Shown: piece after piece, positions 23,720-35,934 of the stretch
Position numbering within the stretch: position 1 is the stretch's first letter
Layout of the letters: each line of letters opens with the position of its first letter
Position numbers and translations under genes: made by a program
Source: Mactra quadrangularis
Taxonomy: Eukaryota > Mollusca > Bivalvia > Venerida > Mactridae
Assembly: GCA_025267735.1 (NCBI GenBank)
Contig: CM046303.1
Location: 35,130,380 to 35,194,379 of the forward strand
Direction of reading: 5' to 3'
DNA length: 64,000 nucleotides
The notes under the pieces: model-generated
Database searches by the model: none
The model's input: the letters and a program-made list of their open reading frames with translations, nothing else
Told to the model about the DNA's origin: nothing

Positions 23720-26700
23720 ATTTCAGCTTGTCATTGTTTGCTATTACCTAAATTCTATAGTTCAAATGTGACATCTAATGTTGCAAGGTTTATATCAAAT
23801 GTCTTGTCTAATATACATGTTTTGTTGCAAATTGTTAGTTCTAACATGATGGGTCCCTCTTGTGTTACAGATGTCTTGTTTTAGTATTGTAATTTTCTGT
23901 TTGTATATCAATGTGGATTCGGTTATTTTTTCCTGTAAATAAACTAACTTACACAGTCTTAAGTGCAGTGGTTATCTTGCTGTGAGAATAATCTTAAAGT
24001 TCGAAATGTGAATTTGCAGGGGGGAAAAAACTTTGTTGTACATAGATTTATTTGAAAAACACTTGGTGTAAAGTTTAGTTTTTGTAAACATTTATTTTGG
24101 CTTGGTGCTACACCCTTTCTCTATCCATGAGTCTGTCTGTCCATTAACTATAACATGTCAGCTCAATAACTTGAAAACTATTAGGCCTATGAAGATCAAA
24201 CTTGGTAGGAAGGTTGGCTACTGGTTGTTGATGAACTCTATGGATTTCAGGGTCACTGGTTTACTTTTCATAGGTGACTCCTAGTGATTATTTTTGGTCA
24301 CTTGGTTAATAGGCTTATATTTAGTCATCCAGTTTATTGATTTAAAACTTTGTGTCTCATGACATCAACAGGGCACTAGGTAACTTTTGGGGACATGTAC
24401 AATATTTAGCCCCAGAAATGGCCAAAACAAGTGCCCTGAACAACAATGTTTTAGTGTATTTGGAACTCTTGTTCTGAAGTTTCAATAGGTTTGAAGCTAA
24501 ACAATCTATATTGTTGTTGTATTGTAGAAACATTACTGTGTGGTTTTTGTTGTTGATTGTTAAGGTTACATGGAGACTATTTGTATTGTGTTTTATTTTG
24601 CTCTTGTGTTGACAAGTTTGATTGATTACATGTCTCAGTTCTATACATACAGACAGGACAATGTTTATGTCTGATACTTGCTATGAGAATTTCCTCTTAC
24701 AGTTATAAATCAAACTTTCATTTGTTGATTAAAGTGTTAAATTTAGTTTTCGTGTTTATGATTGATTGAGGTGGGTTATAGGACGTTCAGTTAAGCCGTA
24801 CAGTCTATGTACAGTGGTCACCAATTAGTATCTTTGTTTCATTAGCTTTATGGTGTTAAATTGGATGAGTTTTGATTCCAGTTATGATACACTTTGCTTG
24901 GATAAGTTATGTTTAAGTGAATTTTTGATGGTGCTTGTTTTAAGTATGTGGAAATAAGTCCATGAGATGGTAGATTGTAATATATTATTCAGAATGACCG
25001 TTTATGGATTGGTTACGGTCAATATGCTGTCATCACAGTGACTCGTTGGAAATGAAATATTCAACTGGTATGTTTCAATGTTAAGGATTTATTGTGTCTA
25101 TATAGGCAAGACGCCAAACAGATTGACTTATATACCTTAGTGTAGGAGTTTGGTTTTTCCTGTATATTTCTGGTTGGAAATAGGTTCCTGTTGTTTTTCT
25201 GACCATGGTCGATCATGTTCTGTATTATGTTTCACCAAAGCTTTTGATGGTCGACCATGATACATCAGAAGTGTTGTTACCATGGTTGACCATGGTCATC
25301 ATTCCACCTGGGTTAAAGTATTAATTAATCCCCTAGATCTGTATCTCACATGTATTTATACATTGTATATGTATATATTATTATGTTTTTGATATTTTAT
25401 GTTGTAGTATATACTCCATCTGTATAGCTGTTGTTATATTATTGTGTTGATTCTCTCTAGGATTTTTGTTGTTGCTGCTTTAAGCATGGCTTATACTCTA
25501 CTCTACCTTCTAAGTTGAAATAAAATCCATTTTTATTTATCGTCAATATTAAGGTGTCAAAACCTAAGTATTCAAAATAATGTAAAAAAAATAACTAATA
25601 GTTTTTACATTTATAATCTTGTATTATTTTATAAGCTTAATAAAATAGTAATAATTTGATAATGAATTACGAAATTAATAATTACTATTATATGTTTTTT
25701 TATAATGCATGTGTTTTTGTTAAGTGTGCATATAATTTATGACAGAAACAAGTTTTTCTACTTGACTTATGTGCAAGTCTTCATGAAATAAGACAGAATT
25801 TCCTTCGAAGTGAGGGTCTCGACTTATCGGCAAATCAACTTATATGCCAGTATATATGGCAGTTGTGAGAGAAAAAAAAATATAACAAGCTTATGTTATT
25901 TCTTTATTTGTTAGTTTTGAAGTGTTCTAAATTTCTTTGATTTTATCAATGTCTTCATTGGAATTGTTTTGAAATAGTTATGATTATCGATATATTGATT
26001 CATGTTAGCAACATTTTTTTGTATTCTTTGTTATGTACAAAGAGGATAAATATTTAATATATTTTATTCTTAATTATCAAACATAATTATTTCATGACAA
26101 ACTATTTTATGATGATGGTGTAATTATGCAATAGCTCTATCAAACTGGTACAATGTCAAGACATTGTTTGATGCTAACTTACCATAATCATGTTTTTTTA
26201 TATTTATACTCAGTATTATATATGAAATAATAATAATTATTATTATACAATTATTTATGTTTTTTAACCCTCTTTTTGTATGAATAGTTTATTGTTACAA
26301 TTCTGATATTATATAAAATGATATCTTAATGTTAGAAATTTAGTAAATTGTACAATATATTACATAAATTTCAGATATTTTCTTAATATATAAATAGTAC
26401 AAATTCAATTCATTTTACAATACGTTATTTAAATGATGCAGTTTTATGTATTATAAATTGATGTATATATAAAGTAGTGTATTTAAATTAAGGATTGAAA
26501 TCACAGAAATTGACTTTTATCGAAAAATTAAATGTCATTTTTCTGATACTTAATTTGCATAAGCTCAGAAGCACTTAATTTTGACCAATCAGATTGTATT
26601 GTTTTGTTTAAGTTGTAATTATGATATGATTCAATATGAATGGTACAATTTCACATATTATAGTATACAATGTAAGAACTTTATGGTATATAAATATTTC

Positions 26701-26760
26701 ACTTTCAGGTAGAATTATTACAAAAATTGCTGGCTTTTAGATGTTATACAATATAATGTA
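23720..26760. other. Intron, AT-rich; no exon supported
   Basis: No convincing acceptor-donor pair in phase is seen. The only structured part is a cluster of GACCATGGTC-like palindromes at 25200-25300. From 25500 to 26760 the sequence is extremely AT-rich. Confidence 0.5.
25200..25300. repeat. Cluster of CCATGGTCGACCATGG-like palindromes
   Basis: GACCATGGTCGATCATG (25201), GATGGTCGACCATGAT (25246) and ACCATGGTTGACCATGGTC (25279) occur within 100 bp and are each self-complementary or nearly so. Confidence 0.6.
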
Positions 26761-26766
26761 TTAAGT

Positions 26767-27022
26767 TAAATGGTACAATAAATTGTATAAATGGTACATT
26801 AAATTGTAGAAATGGTGCAATAAATGGTACATTAAATTATAGAAAAAGGGCAATGAATTGTTGGAATGGTACAATAAATTGTTGAAATGGTACTATTTAT
26901 TGTTGAAATGGTGCAATAAATTGTATAAATTGTACAAGAAGTTGAAGAAATGGTACAAGAAGTTGTACAATAATTGGTACAATAAGTTGTATAAATTGTA
27001 CAATAAATGGTACAATAAATTG
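26767..27022. repeat. AATGGTACAATAAATTGT degenerate tandem repeat
   Basis: About fifteen degenerate 17-18-bp units of AATGGTACAATAAATTGT end about 40 bp before the acceptor of the linker exon at 27064. The array could influence splice-site recognition there (inference). Confidence 0.85.
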
Positions 27023-27063
27023 TATGATTGAACTATATACTATAAAACTTTCACCAATTTCAG

Positions 27064-27138
27064 GCCGCAGTTTGATGGTAAAGAAGAATGATGGTATTAA
27101 AGAATCCACTGATAGTACTAATACAATTGAAGATGATG
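27064..27138 (+). CDS. CAMK2: CaMKII linker exon (KKNDGIKES...TIEDD)
   Basis: This 75-nt exon lies between TTTCAG and G|GTATGT. In the frame carried from 12386 it encodes SRSLMVKKNDGIKES followed by TDSTNTIEDD. Vertebrate CaMKII has the closely similar KSLLNKKADGVKESSDSTN and TTIEDED at this point, so identity is secure. The exon begins and ends in phase 1. The basic KK followed by a Ser/Thr-rich and then acidic tract is characteristic of the linker between the regulatory segment and the hub. It is probably constitutive, since it is conserved across animal CaMKII proteins. Confidence 0.96.
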
Positions 27139-27631
27139 GTATGTCTATATTATATATCATCTCATTCATTACACCATTCTATCCTTGTGTATTATGTCAT
27201 TATTATAGTTATAATTATCTCCCTTTGATAATAATAGTTTTAGCAAATACACTTACCTCCCCTCATTTGAATGTCTTGTATGAGTTATCTCCCTTAGAAA
27301 CAGGAAGTCATTACCCTTGTTATATCTAACCAACTTTCGTTCCCTTTTACACCTGAGTATTTTTTCTTGCCTTTATGCAATAGGTCATAATTTCCTCAAC
27401 GTCATTGAGAAATAAAGTTCGACCTCCCCCTTAACCCCAGAGCACTTTCAAGTAAGTTTTATTTAAAAAAGAGGCTCATTGGTGGGATGAAGTATCTAGT
27501 TGCTTTGGTCATAACCAACTGTTAATGATAACGTTTAATATATAAGATATACTTACCCTTCTCAAGATTATTTTTTTAGAGATTTTTTTGCAGAAAAAAT
27601 TATTTTGACTTCAAGCATGCAACTGTATGAG

Positions 27632-28126
27632 CAGGCCCGGATTTACTGGGGGGGGGGGCACATGTCCCCCCCCACCTGGCCCCTCAGACATTGATTCTCA
27701 TACAAAGAAAAGGGCACAAAATCGGCACCATCAAAGCAATATCAACTCGACTTTCAGATTAATTTTACTGTAAAGTCATTCATCTGATCATTTAAAATAG
27801 ATAATGATCTAAATTGATACATTCAAGCATCTCAGGGTACCTAGAGCAGGCCTTATCAAGCGTTCAAATCATTGATCTTGCTAGTAAATGGTCCTTCTTT
27901 ACAGACACATAGATACCAATAGCTGTGTATATTGTCTATATTTCACATACCTCAACAGTATATTTCAGACCGTCACCAATGAAATTACCATGGTAACTAG
28001 CCTACGAGGCCTAAATTTGGTTATTGTGCACTTTGTTATTTTGTTTACTTGTGGACAAAATTTTCCATACCATTGGGAGGGGGTACCAACCAACCCCCAT
28101 TTACGACCCTTCTGGATCTGGCCCTG
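27632..28126. mobile_element. hAT-like element with CAGG(C/G)CC(G/A)GAT ends and G/C runs
   Basis: The left end is CAGGCCCGGATTTACTGGG followed by a G run, then CACATG and a C run. The right end is TCTGGATCTGGCCCTG. The ends are inverted and imperfect. Flanks share only ATGAG, so the 8-bp duplication expected of hAT is not intact. A related G-run sequence (GGTGGATCCGGGATTG plus poly-G) occurs at 2457-2520. Confidence 0.5.
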
Positions 28127-28357
28127 ATGAGAATTACTGTCCTAAGCCCTTTTAAATTCAATCTATCATCACATCAGTACTTGTTAAGATGGCTGATTCT
28201 CACATAATATCATTTCATCAAACTTCCTAGTTCAGTTTAGATCATCTACAGAATGCATTAGTTAACTGCTACTAACATTGTTTAATTGGTTTACTAACTG
28301 ATGTATGGTGTTATACTTATATGTTATATTGTCTATAAGAGATGTCGTATCCATGGA

Positions 28358-28422
28358 TCTGCACAAAACTAGCCTAACTACATGTAAACAAAGAAAAATG
28401 TAGCATAGTTTTGCTTTGACCA
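28358..28422. repeat. AAAACTAGCCT hairpin repeat, copy 4
   Basis: GCACAAAACTAGCCTAAC and TGTAGCATAGTTTTGC form imperfect arms around TACATGTAAACAAAGAAA. Confidence 0.65.
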
Positions 28423-28539
28423 ACAAACATTACTTACAATATTTATCAATGATATCAGTTATATTTTTATGTAACTGAGTGGTTGCTAAGCAACAAAATA
28501 TTGTTTTGTTTAATATAATGAGATTTTGTTGCTAAGTGA

Positions 28540-28975
28540 CATGGCGTCATTGAAAATGAAGTCACATGTTGTTGCTAAGTAAAATGGCAATACTAATATA
28601 AAGGTGTCATGTGACATTTTTTGCTAAGTGTCATCACTGAAAAAAGAAGCATACTGTTGTCATGTGACATTTTGTTGCTAAGTGAAGTGTCATCATTGAA
28701 AAAAGAAGCATACTGTTGTCATGTGACATTTTGTTGCTAAGTGAAGTGGCATCACTGAAAAAAGAAGCATACTGTTGTCATGTGACATTTTGTTGCTAAG
28801 TGAAGTGGCATCACTGAAAAAAAGAAGCATACTGTTGTCATGTGACATTTTGTTGCTAAGTGAAGTGGCATCATTGAAAAAAGAAGCATACTGTTGTCAT
28901 GTGACATTTTGTTGCTAAGTGAAGTGGCATCACTAAAATAAAGGCATATAGTAGTCATGTGACAAATTGTTGCTA
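28540..28975. repeat. 59-60-bp minisatellite, about 6 copies
   Basis: The unit contains GTCATGTGACATTTTGTTGC, TAAGTGAAGTGGCATCACTG and AAAAAAGAAGCATACTGTT. Copies from 28630 to 28930 are nearly identical and decay outwards. A minus-strand ORF at 28752-29030 is produced by the repeat. Confidence 0.93.
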
Positions 28976-28979
28976 TGTG

Positions 28980-30250
28980 ACATAATGATACTGATATGGT
29001 GAGCTGTTGTACCTCTGCTAAGTGACCCACTGCAGTAACATGTTGTTGTGTGACACATTTTTATGTCACTTGTTCATGCTAATTTTATTGTTGCTAAGAA
29101 ACAGTGCTAGGTGACAAATTTTTGCTAAGTATCACCAATGCTTCCATACAGCATACTTGTGTTTATTACAGATTGCAGTTTTTGCGATTGTATGGTTTAA
29201 TTGTCAATATACCTCAAGTGTATTAAGATGGTATTATAGTAAATGACTGTTAATTTTCAACTTATTATAAAAGCCTATCAATAATATTTTTTTGATTAAT
29301 TTTAACTCAAATTTCTTTGAAAATTGTTTGACTGGCCATTTTTGTAGATAATTTCTTCAGTAATGCATCCTATTGATAACATAATACACTACTCTGTAAT
29401 GTCTATAATGATTAATTAGCTATTTTAATTAAATGTTATTCTTTTCTTGTACCTCTGTTCTATGAAAGTATACTTTGGAATAATGATAACTTCTTATTCC
29501 ATCTATATACATTTGAAGAATTCTGTTAGATGGTTTGTCCATATTGGGTGCTGAACTGTGCTTTGCTATGCATTAAAGTGTTCACTAATGATGTTCAACC
29601 CTGTTAAGTTACAGTTCTGAAACCAGTGCACTTGATATTGTGATTTTGAAGTGTAAAATAGAGTTATACGCACTAATCTATTTCAGCTAAAAAAAAGATT
29701 TCAAATGGACAATTGAATGTTAAGTATTTTGATATGTGTATATGTCTTAGCTGACAAACAGGAATGAGTCATTCCCGTCCAGCTCACTTCACATTTTATA
29801 CGCAAGAAAATCTTAGTCTCCATTGTATGGTTCCTTAGGAGCTACAGGATTGAATGAGTTCAATGTTAAAATGTTGACTGTAAAATGAATCTGTATTTGA
29901 TGATTTCCTGTCAAAGATGGGTCATTTTAACTTAATTTGGGTCTTGGCAGTGAGCACTATTTCTATTAGTTTTAAATTTGCTGCCTGTTTATAAAATATA
30001 ATTCAAACTTAGTAAACTTATATTGTCTTTGGTTAGGATAAGGTTATATTGTCTTAGGTTAGGATTAGAGTTATCCAAATATCTTGTTTTGTAAGATTGA
30101 CCAAAAGAGGTGGGTCATGTGTAGTGGGTAATCCAAGTCATGAATAAAACACAATTTATACTTAGATTTTCTTGCGTATAAATAAACTCTTTTAATTTCT
30201 CAACATGAATTGACAATGAGTTATCTACCTTTTCGTACCCTCACCTGTCT
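28980..30250. other. Intron, no supported exon
   Basis: A splice-like block at 29687-29718 was considered but breaks phase. A sequence resembling CTTAGATTTTCTTGCGTATA at 30160 is complementary to ATACGCAAGAAAATCTTAG at 29798, giving a 380-bp inverted-ended segment. Confidence 0.45.
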
Positions 30251-30252
30251 AG

Positions 30253-30270
30253 GAAAGACAGAATTGGACA
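30253..30270 (+). CDS. CAMK2: Candidate 18-nt CaMKII linker microexon
   Basis: The 18 nt GAAAGACAGAATTGGACA are preceded by a strong pyrimidine tract and acceptor (TTCGTACCCTCACCTGTCTAG) and followed by a consensus donor, GTGAGT. Phase is 1-1 and length a multiple of three. In frame from 27138 it reads Gly-Lys-Thr-Glu-Leu-Asp, with the last base giving Ser into 42846 or Arg into 35878. Both splice sites are better than average, but such a short exon cannot be proven from genomic sequence alone. Confidence 0.45.
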
Positions 30271-30274
30271 GTGA

Positions 30275-33200
30275 GTATGCATTTGGTAACCATGGCAACC
30301 ACTTTTATTTCATTCTCACAGCTTCCTAGTTATCTACTTATGTTTATTTAGAGCTTTATGATTTTATGTGAATGCTCAGTGAGATTATGATTTCATTTCA
30401 CAGTGTAATATTTTGTTTGTTATATTCTAATAAATGGAAGCATTACTGCATGTCCCCACCCCCCTCTTATGTATCATAGTACAGTTAAGGGCCATTTCTA
30501 AGATCACTAATTGCTACATTAAGTCACAAGAATATTAAACCCTGTCTAGAAGGTCTACTCCAGGTAATACAAAAATGTTCAGGAACAATAATGTTGTCAC
30601 TGTTACAAGTTATTAATATATGATAAATATTATACACTAAATGGTCTAGACTTTCTGCAGAAGATTGACATACATTGTACATTACCTCCTCATTCTAAGC
30701 CAAGATTGACTGGTAGTTCATTATTTATTTTAGTTTTAATGTAAAGGTTGCAGTGAACTTTTTGAGTACAAAGTGCCCCAAAACGGCCTTTAAAAACCAA
30801 TACATTTGGGTCAAGTTAATAAGATACTTGCAACCAATCTCATTTTTTGAAAAAAATTATTAATCCATTCCCCTTTGTGAAGTTTGGTTTAGATAAAGCT
30901 TTATTGATTGACAAGTATATTTTATATCAACATTTACAATAGTATATGTACTTTTTTAACTTGAGATTTTGATTTTTGAGATTTTTTTGCTAGAAATGAT
31001 TGAAAACTTGAAAAATTTGTACTGCCATTTTATTTTTGTTCAATTTTTTTTATAAATTATATAAAAAAATATAATTTTCCATTTTTTTTAATGCCTGAAC
31101 AATTTAACCTGGTAGGGAAAAAGATCTTAGAAATGGGTCTTGACTGTATTTTCACAATGTTTGTTGTTCAACTAAAAAAAAGGTTTCCTGCATTTGATAT
31201 AGCTAGTTATAAAAGTTATGTCCTATGTCTTAGGATTGAAACTGTAGTGTTATGAATGGATAATCTGGTGAAAAAAGAACTGAAATTTTTGTTGAGAAAT
31301 TATAAATCAATTTTGAAATATTTGTTGATTAAAAACATTTTTGATTACAAAATACAATGTTAGTTCTGTGTTACAATGTTTGAAAACAATTGTTCTGAGA
31401 GAAAATATTAGACTACACTGATATTCATGTTAGCATTATGTTGATTTGTTTAGTTTCAAGTTTGGTTACATATTAATATGTAAAAATTGTTTTGTTTATT
31501 TGTGTGTTTGTGTGAAAATTTAATTTTGTTTTTTTTATGTAATTCTTAAGTCAGAACAAGAACAATTAATATGCAATTATTAATTTTGAGTTAACTTAAC
31601 AACTGATTTGGGTTGACCCTATGTGTTGAATAAATAAACCCCTATTAAAAATGATATTGATGAAGTTTTGAGACAGTTTGATGGGGACTGTTTTATGGAC
31701 TTACTATTTGTTGTCTCGTCTGACTAGATTAAACCATGTTAGGCAAAGCTAGCTATCTCAACCATACATTTTGTCCTTTGATGAATCTAAAAGGAAGATT
31801 TTATTGTTCCTGTACTGTAACTAAGGAGTGTTACATGAGTTTTGCTTATGCCCTTGAAAAAAAGGGTTTCTTAACCATTTTTAAGATTGACTATTCATCA
31901 AATATTTAAGCTACAGTGCAGTTACCCATGCATTGGCATCCCTGAGGTTAATTTTGTACCTGCATTTGATTAAGTTCTTGTGTGTATATTTTCAAGTATA
32001 AAGACATATTCTTCTTGGGTTTTTACCTATTGTAACTTTCAGTCTTACATGTATAAATATGATGTTACATTGGGTAGTAATTTGAAATGTTATGAACTAA
32101 TGTTGAAGATTAAAGCACATTTTGTTAAGTTGTTGCACTGTTCTGTTACCTAGTTGATAACTTGCACTGTAGTTGATTATTATGTTACCTTTTCTGTTAT
32201 GGAAGTCATTTTGCTGCATGATTTTACCCCTCATATTTTCAATGTTATAATCAGCTTGATGGAATCAACTTAAAGCATCCATGGTTTGTTTCTAAGACCT
32301 GTTGTTTTTGGAGAATCTTTGATTTACTGACAATTTCTGTCGTTGCTGCAGCCTTATGAGACTAAACAATGAGAGACCCTTCTTATGTATTTACTATGTC
32401 TTCAATTTTGACTTTTGTTTTAAGCAATTTGAATGACGTTATTGATCATCTTTGTCTCCACCTGAATGAATTATTTCTTGTTAGGTAAATTTAAGGTATT
32501 ACATTTTAGACGTTATTGCTTCTTTTCCCTGCATCATAAATTTTCTGGATTTATTTATATGTAAATATACTGATAACTTGGATCAAAACTGGTCTAACTA
32601 CATGTAAATAAAGAAGGATGTAGACTAGTTTCACACTGATAGAATATTTAATATATTCTAGAATTTAAAATTTTAATCTGTTTACCACATTACAAAGTTA
32701 AATGCTTCATCAATTTTTACTCTCACTTTTAATTTATCCCGCTTGATTTCTGCTACCTGCAAATACATGTAGGACACTGCTAGGACTTTCACTTCTCTGG
32801 CTAAGGTTATATCCTTGTAAACATTGAATGTAAGTGATTTAACACATTAAGGAAGACTTGGCTAAACCTTGTGATATTACTTTTAAAATTTAGCTCATAT
32901 GTTTAATATGTAAACATTATTTTATAATGATTCAATTATGCCCCATGACTTCTAAATTTTGATAAATTTCCATTTGTTAAGGTTATGTTAAACAATTAAC
33001 AGTAATGTCTTTCTTGGTGTTAAATCAAATGAAAATAACATTAATATATATTTCTCTAGTAAGTTTTGGTGACCTGAGTTTTATGTGACAGCTCTGTGTT
33101 TCTGTAAACTTGTAAGATATATACCAGTGTAACTAGAAGCTAAGGTCTGGATGAGATGTTTTAGATAGAAGTTATATAACACTTGCATGTTATGTTACAA

Positions 33201-35505
33201 TCAGAATACTACTTTATTGTTTATATTCAGTTGTGCATGCTATAACATACATAAACAGTATTCTACATTTTTTACTGGTATTCTGTCAACTTTCTTGCTT
33301 TACCGTTAAAGTGATTAAATACACTGTCCATTGGAACGTAAAGTCTCTCCTCTGCTTGCTAGTAGAATCAAATCATGTCTGTGCTTTGTATATAAATCAA
33401 AGATGAATTTGCCTGGTTATCTCACTTGCATTGTGAGTCTTGTCTGAAGGAAACCCTGTGTTTTTCCTAATGCCTTGTTAGTCCCTACCGTTTTTTTTCT
33501 GTTCAAAATTCTGGTTGTTATGGATATGGAAATAGTTACGATTTCACCAAAACAGTTGTATCACAGTGTAACTTAAATTGCATGTCCGAATGATAACTCT
33601 AGTAGGGATGTACCTAGGTTCACCAAATTTTTTGTGTGGATAGCCCTTGGGCAAAGGGTGTGCCCTATTGGTTCTGAGGCCCCGGGGTTAAAGGTCACAA
33701 GATTTGCTGTGGATACCCCTCCATCTCCTACTGTCCCAGGCTTTGACAGCACACAGGGGTATAATGTCCGCCCAGTGGAGCAATTGTTTTTTCTTTTGCT
33801 CTGAGGTCAAGGTCATACTGCTGTTCTTAAATTAGACATAGATTACCGGTATGGGACTTCAGTATTGCCTGCATTACAAACTGACCCTTTTTCACTCTGT
33901 TCCGGTGTATGCCTCAATGGTCCTGATAATTTGTAGCCTGTGGACCAGGACGAAACAGGATGAAGCAGGAAGATTTGTGAAGAAAATCGAGTGGCCAAAC
34001 CTGGAGTCACATAATCTCCACCTTGGACACTGACCAAAGGTGGAGAAAGATGGATCATGCAGGAAGAGCTACAGTGATGCCCTGGATAAGCTGGCATTGA
34101 ATTTACTCCCAAGTGAATCCTGATTGTATTAATATTTTAAACACCACTGGAGCCACTCCAAGTGATTAAAGTTTAACATGGTTGATCTGCATTGAATGTA
34201 GTTTTTACAGTGTGGTTACAGTTGTAGCCCCAGTTTTGCCCAGTGTCCAAACTATGACTATGGGACAATTTGCACTGGCGATTTAAAGATACAAGAAATT
34301 GTAAAAATGGATGTTTCCTTACATTTTTTATGCCTATCAAAGAAAAATGTCTAGCACTCTTTCACTGTTATTCTTTCTTTCTACTTTTCTGTCTCCTTTA
34401 AACAGTCTCTATAAATTGTTTGATTATTATTTTGAATGCATGTTTAGAGGTCAATGATTTGTCTATTAGAAAGATTTACTTTAACATTGCAATCACTGTG
34501 GTTCTATAGAGTCTGTAGAGAGATGCTGTCATGTTATTGTCATATAGTTTTTGTTTGTTGTTTGGGCACTGTGATACAAATTTTGTTCCTTATCTATTAT
34601 GGATTATTTTAAGTTCAATCACATTCTTCTCATTTTATTTTCTAGTATTATATGTATAAGACAAATCAAATGCACTTATTTATTTTAATGATGTTATATT
34701 ATTTGTCTTTAGAGTGACACTTAGAATTTGGTTATATTGTTTCGTTATCAACACAAGACCTTAGTTTCTTGAGTAATTTATGGAAGAAATCCACTGATTT
34801 TAGTGATTTAAAAAAATGATTTTATTGCTTAAAGTTGTATAATTGTATATCTGTAATAATGTTAAGTTATATAATATTTAAAAAACTTCAGAGTAAATAA
34901 TTACTCTGTACAAAGTTTTGTGAATCACTTGTTGTCTGTGAAGGTACAAGGTTGTAGAGGTAAAAGTTTCACGGTGACAACCTTGACACTTACCATAAAT
35001 TGACAAATATTTATCACACAATTTTTACCTACATGTCCTCTGTGATAATGTGTTCTGTTAATGCATGTCATTCATTAAAATGAAAATTTTAACTGCCTAC
35101 AGTAAGCTGTCTCATGCAGGCTCAAGTTTTCTGTTAGGATGTATGATGGAGTGTGTATATTTGAAGGTTCTGGTGGATTGTCTGCAAGCTTCATGCTACA
35201 TGTTTATCGAAGTTTACTTCAAGCATGATCTCAGCTGGCATGTTGGTACTTATACCATCATCAGTGGCAATAGTGTATCTAGTGCCAAAAGAATAACTAA
35301 ATTAGTACTTGCAACTTCTATATTAATGGTTAAAGCACAGAGTTAAACCCAAAATGTGATCCCAGGCATAGTTTACCCTATCAAAATATTCAGCTTAATG
35401 TTTTTGAGATAGTAAGTGTCCTTACTCATTCACGTATACCCTATGTGTTTTTGTTGTCTGTGCGCACACAACACAAGGTTCTTGGTCCAGTATGTCTGTG
35501 ATTCC
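30275..35505. other. Long intron segment without supported exons
   Basis: About 5 kb of AT-rich sequence with one hairpin repeat at 32578. A slightly GC-richer patch at 33600-34110 may be an old repeat, but its ORFs (33843-34112 minus, 33851-34033 plus) overlap on both strands and show no family signature. Confidence 0.5.
32578..32641. repeat. AAAACTGGTCT hairpin repeat, copy 5
   Basis: GATCAAAACTGGTCTAAC and TGTAGACTAGTTTCACACTG form the arms around TACATGTAAATAAAGAAGG. Confidence 0.65.
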
Positions 35506-35511
35506 ATAGTT

Positions 35512-35760
35512 TGATGGGATTTGTAATCTCATGTCCCGAAGGGGGTATGGGTTCGAATCACACCCGGGGAGGTTATACCCTTCCATGAAAATTTGACTAC
35601 AATGGCAATTTTCCTCCGTTGATAAGAATTATGGAGAAGTTCCCGGCCTTGTGGAAAGGTAGTTTATAGACAAGGGTCCAGGAAAGCTAGGTTAGGTGCA
35701 ATGGACGACGTAAAATGACCTAAAATTGTGTTGATATGGGATTTAACCCGGTAAAAAAAA
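35512..35760 (+). mobile_element. tRNA-derived SINE, family 1, copy 3 (head degraded)
   Basis: The A-box part is diverged, but the B box GGGTTCGAATCACACCC, the GGTTATACCCTTCCATGAAA block, GGAAAGCTAGGTTAGGTGCA and a TTGATATGGGATTTAACCCG tail match the copies at 11212 and 20574. It ends 118 bp before the candidate exon at 35878. Confidence 0.85.
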
Positions 35761-35877
35761 TGATAGGCAAATATTTACCATTTAAAATTATCAGATGAGC
35801 TTTTGCATAATTTATACTTAGCACTTGTTTTTTAAAAGTGATTGTCTTTATGCATGAAAGTTTTCTTTACAAAACAG

Positions 35878-35934
35878 GAGCTATCACATTGACAAGTTTA
35901 CAGCTCAGCGAGACCTTAGACTCTGGGAGTAGTA
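35878..35934 (+). CDS. CAMK2: Candidate CaMKII linker cassette exon, 57 nt
   Basis: The acceptor is TACAAAACAG and the donor A|GTAAGT. In the frame carried from 27138 (a single G) it encodes GAITLTSLQLSETLDSGSS and its last base joins 42846 to give Ser before RKQEV. Phase 1-1 and a multiple of three make it a clean cassette. The Ser/Thr-rich composition suits the CaMKII linker. The acceptor pyrimidine tract (TTTTCTTTAC) is fair and the donor is near perfect. Confidence 0.65.

Noticed and set aside
22743..23751. Long ORFs on both strands (up to 312 codons)
   Set aside because: Produced by a 39-bp tandem repeat, whose length is a multiple of three; no domain and a frame-breaking deletion.
27440..27452. 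Acceptor-donor pair CCCCAG ... CAA|GTAAGT
   Set aside because: The enclosed 11-nt block would shift the frame.
29687..29718. Splice-like block encoding AKKKISNGQLN, reminiscent of the basic (NLS) linker exon of some vertebrate CaMKII forms
   Set aside because: It is 32 nt and its donor (GTTAAG) is weak, so it breaks phase with all neighbouring exons.
33843..34112. Overlapping ORFs on both strands in a GC-richer patch
   Set aside because: No family signature or splice signals; probably an old repeat.
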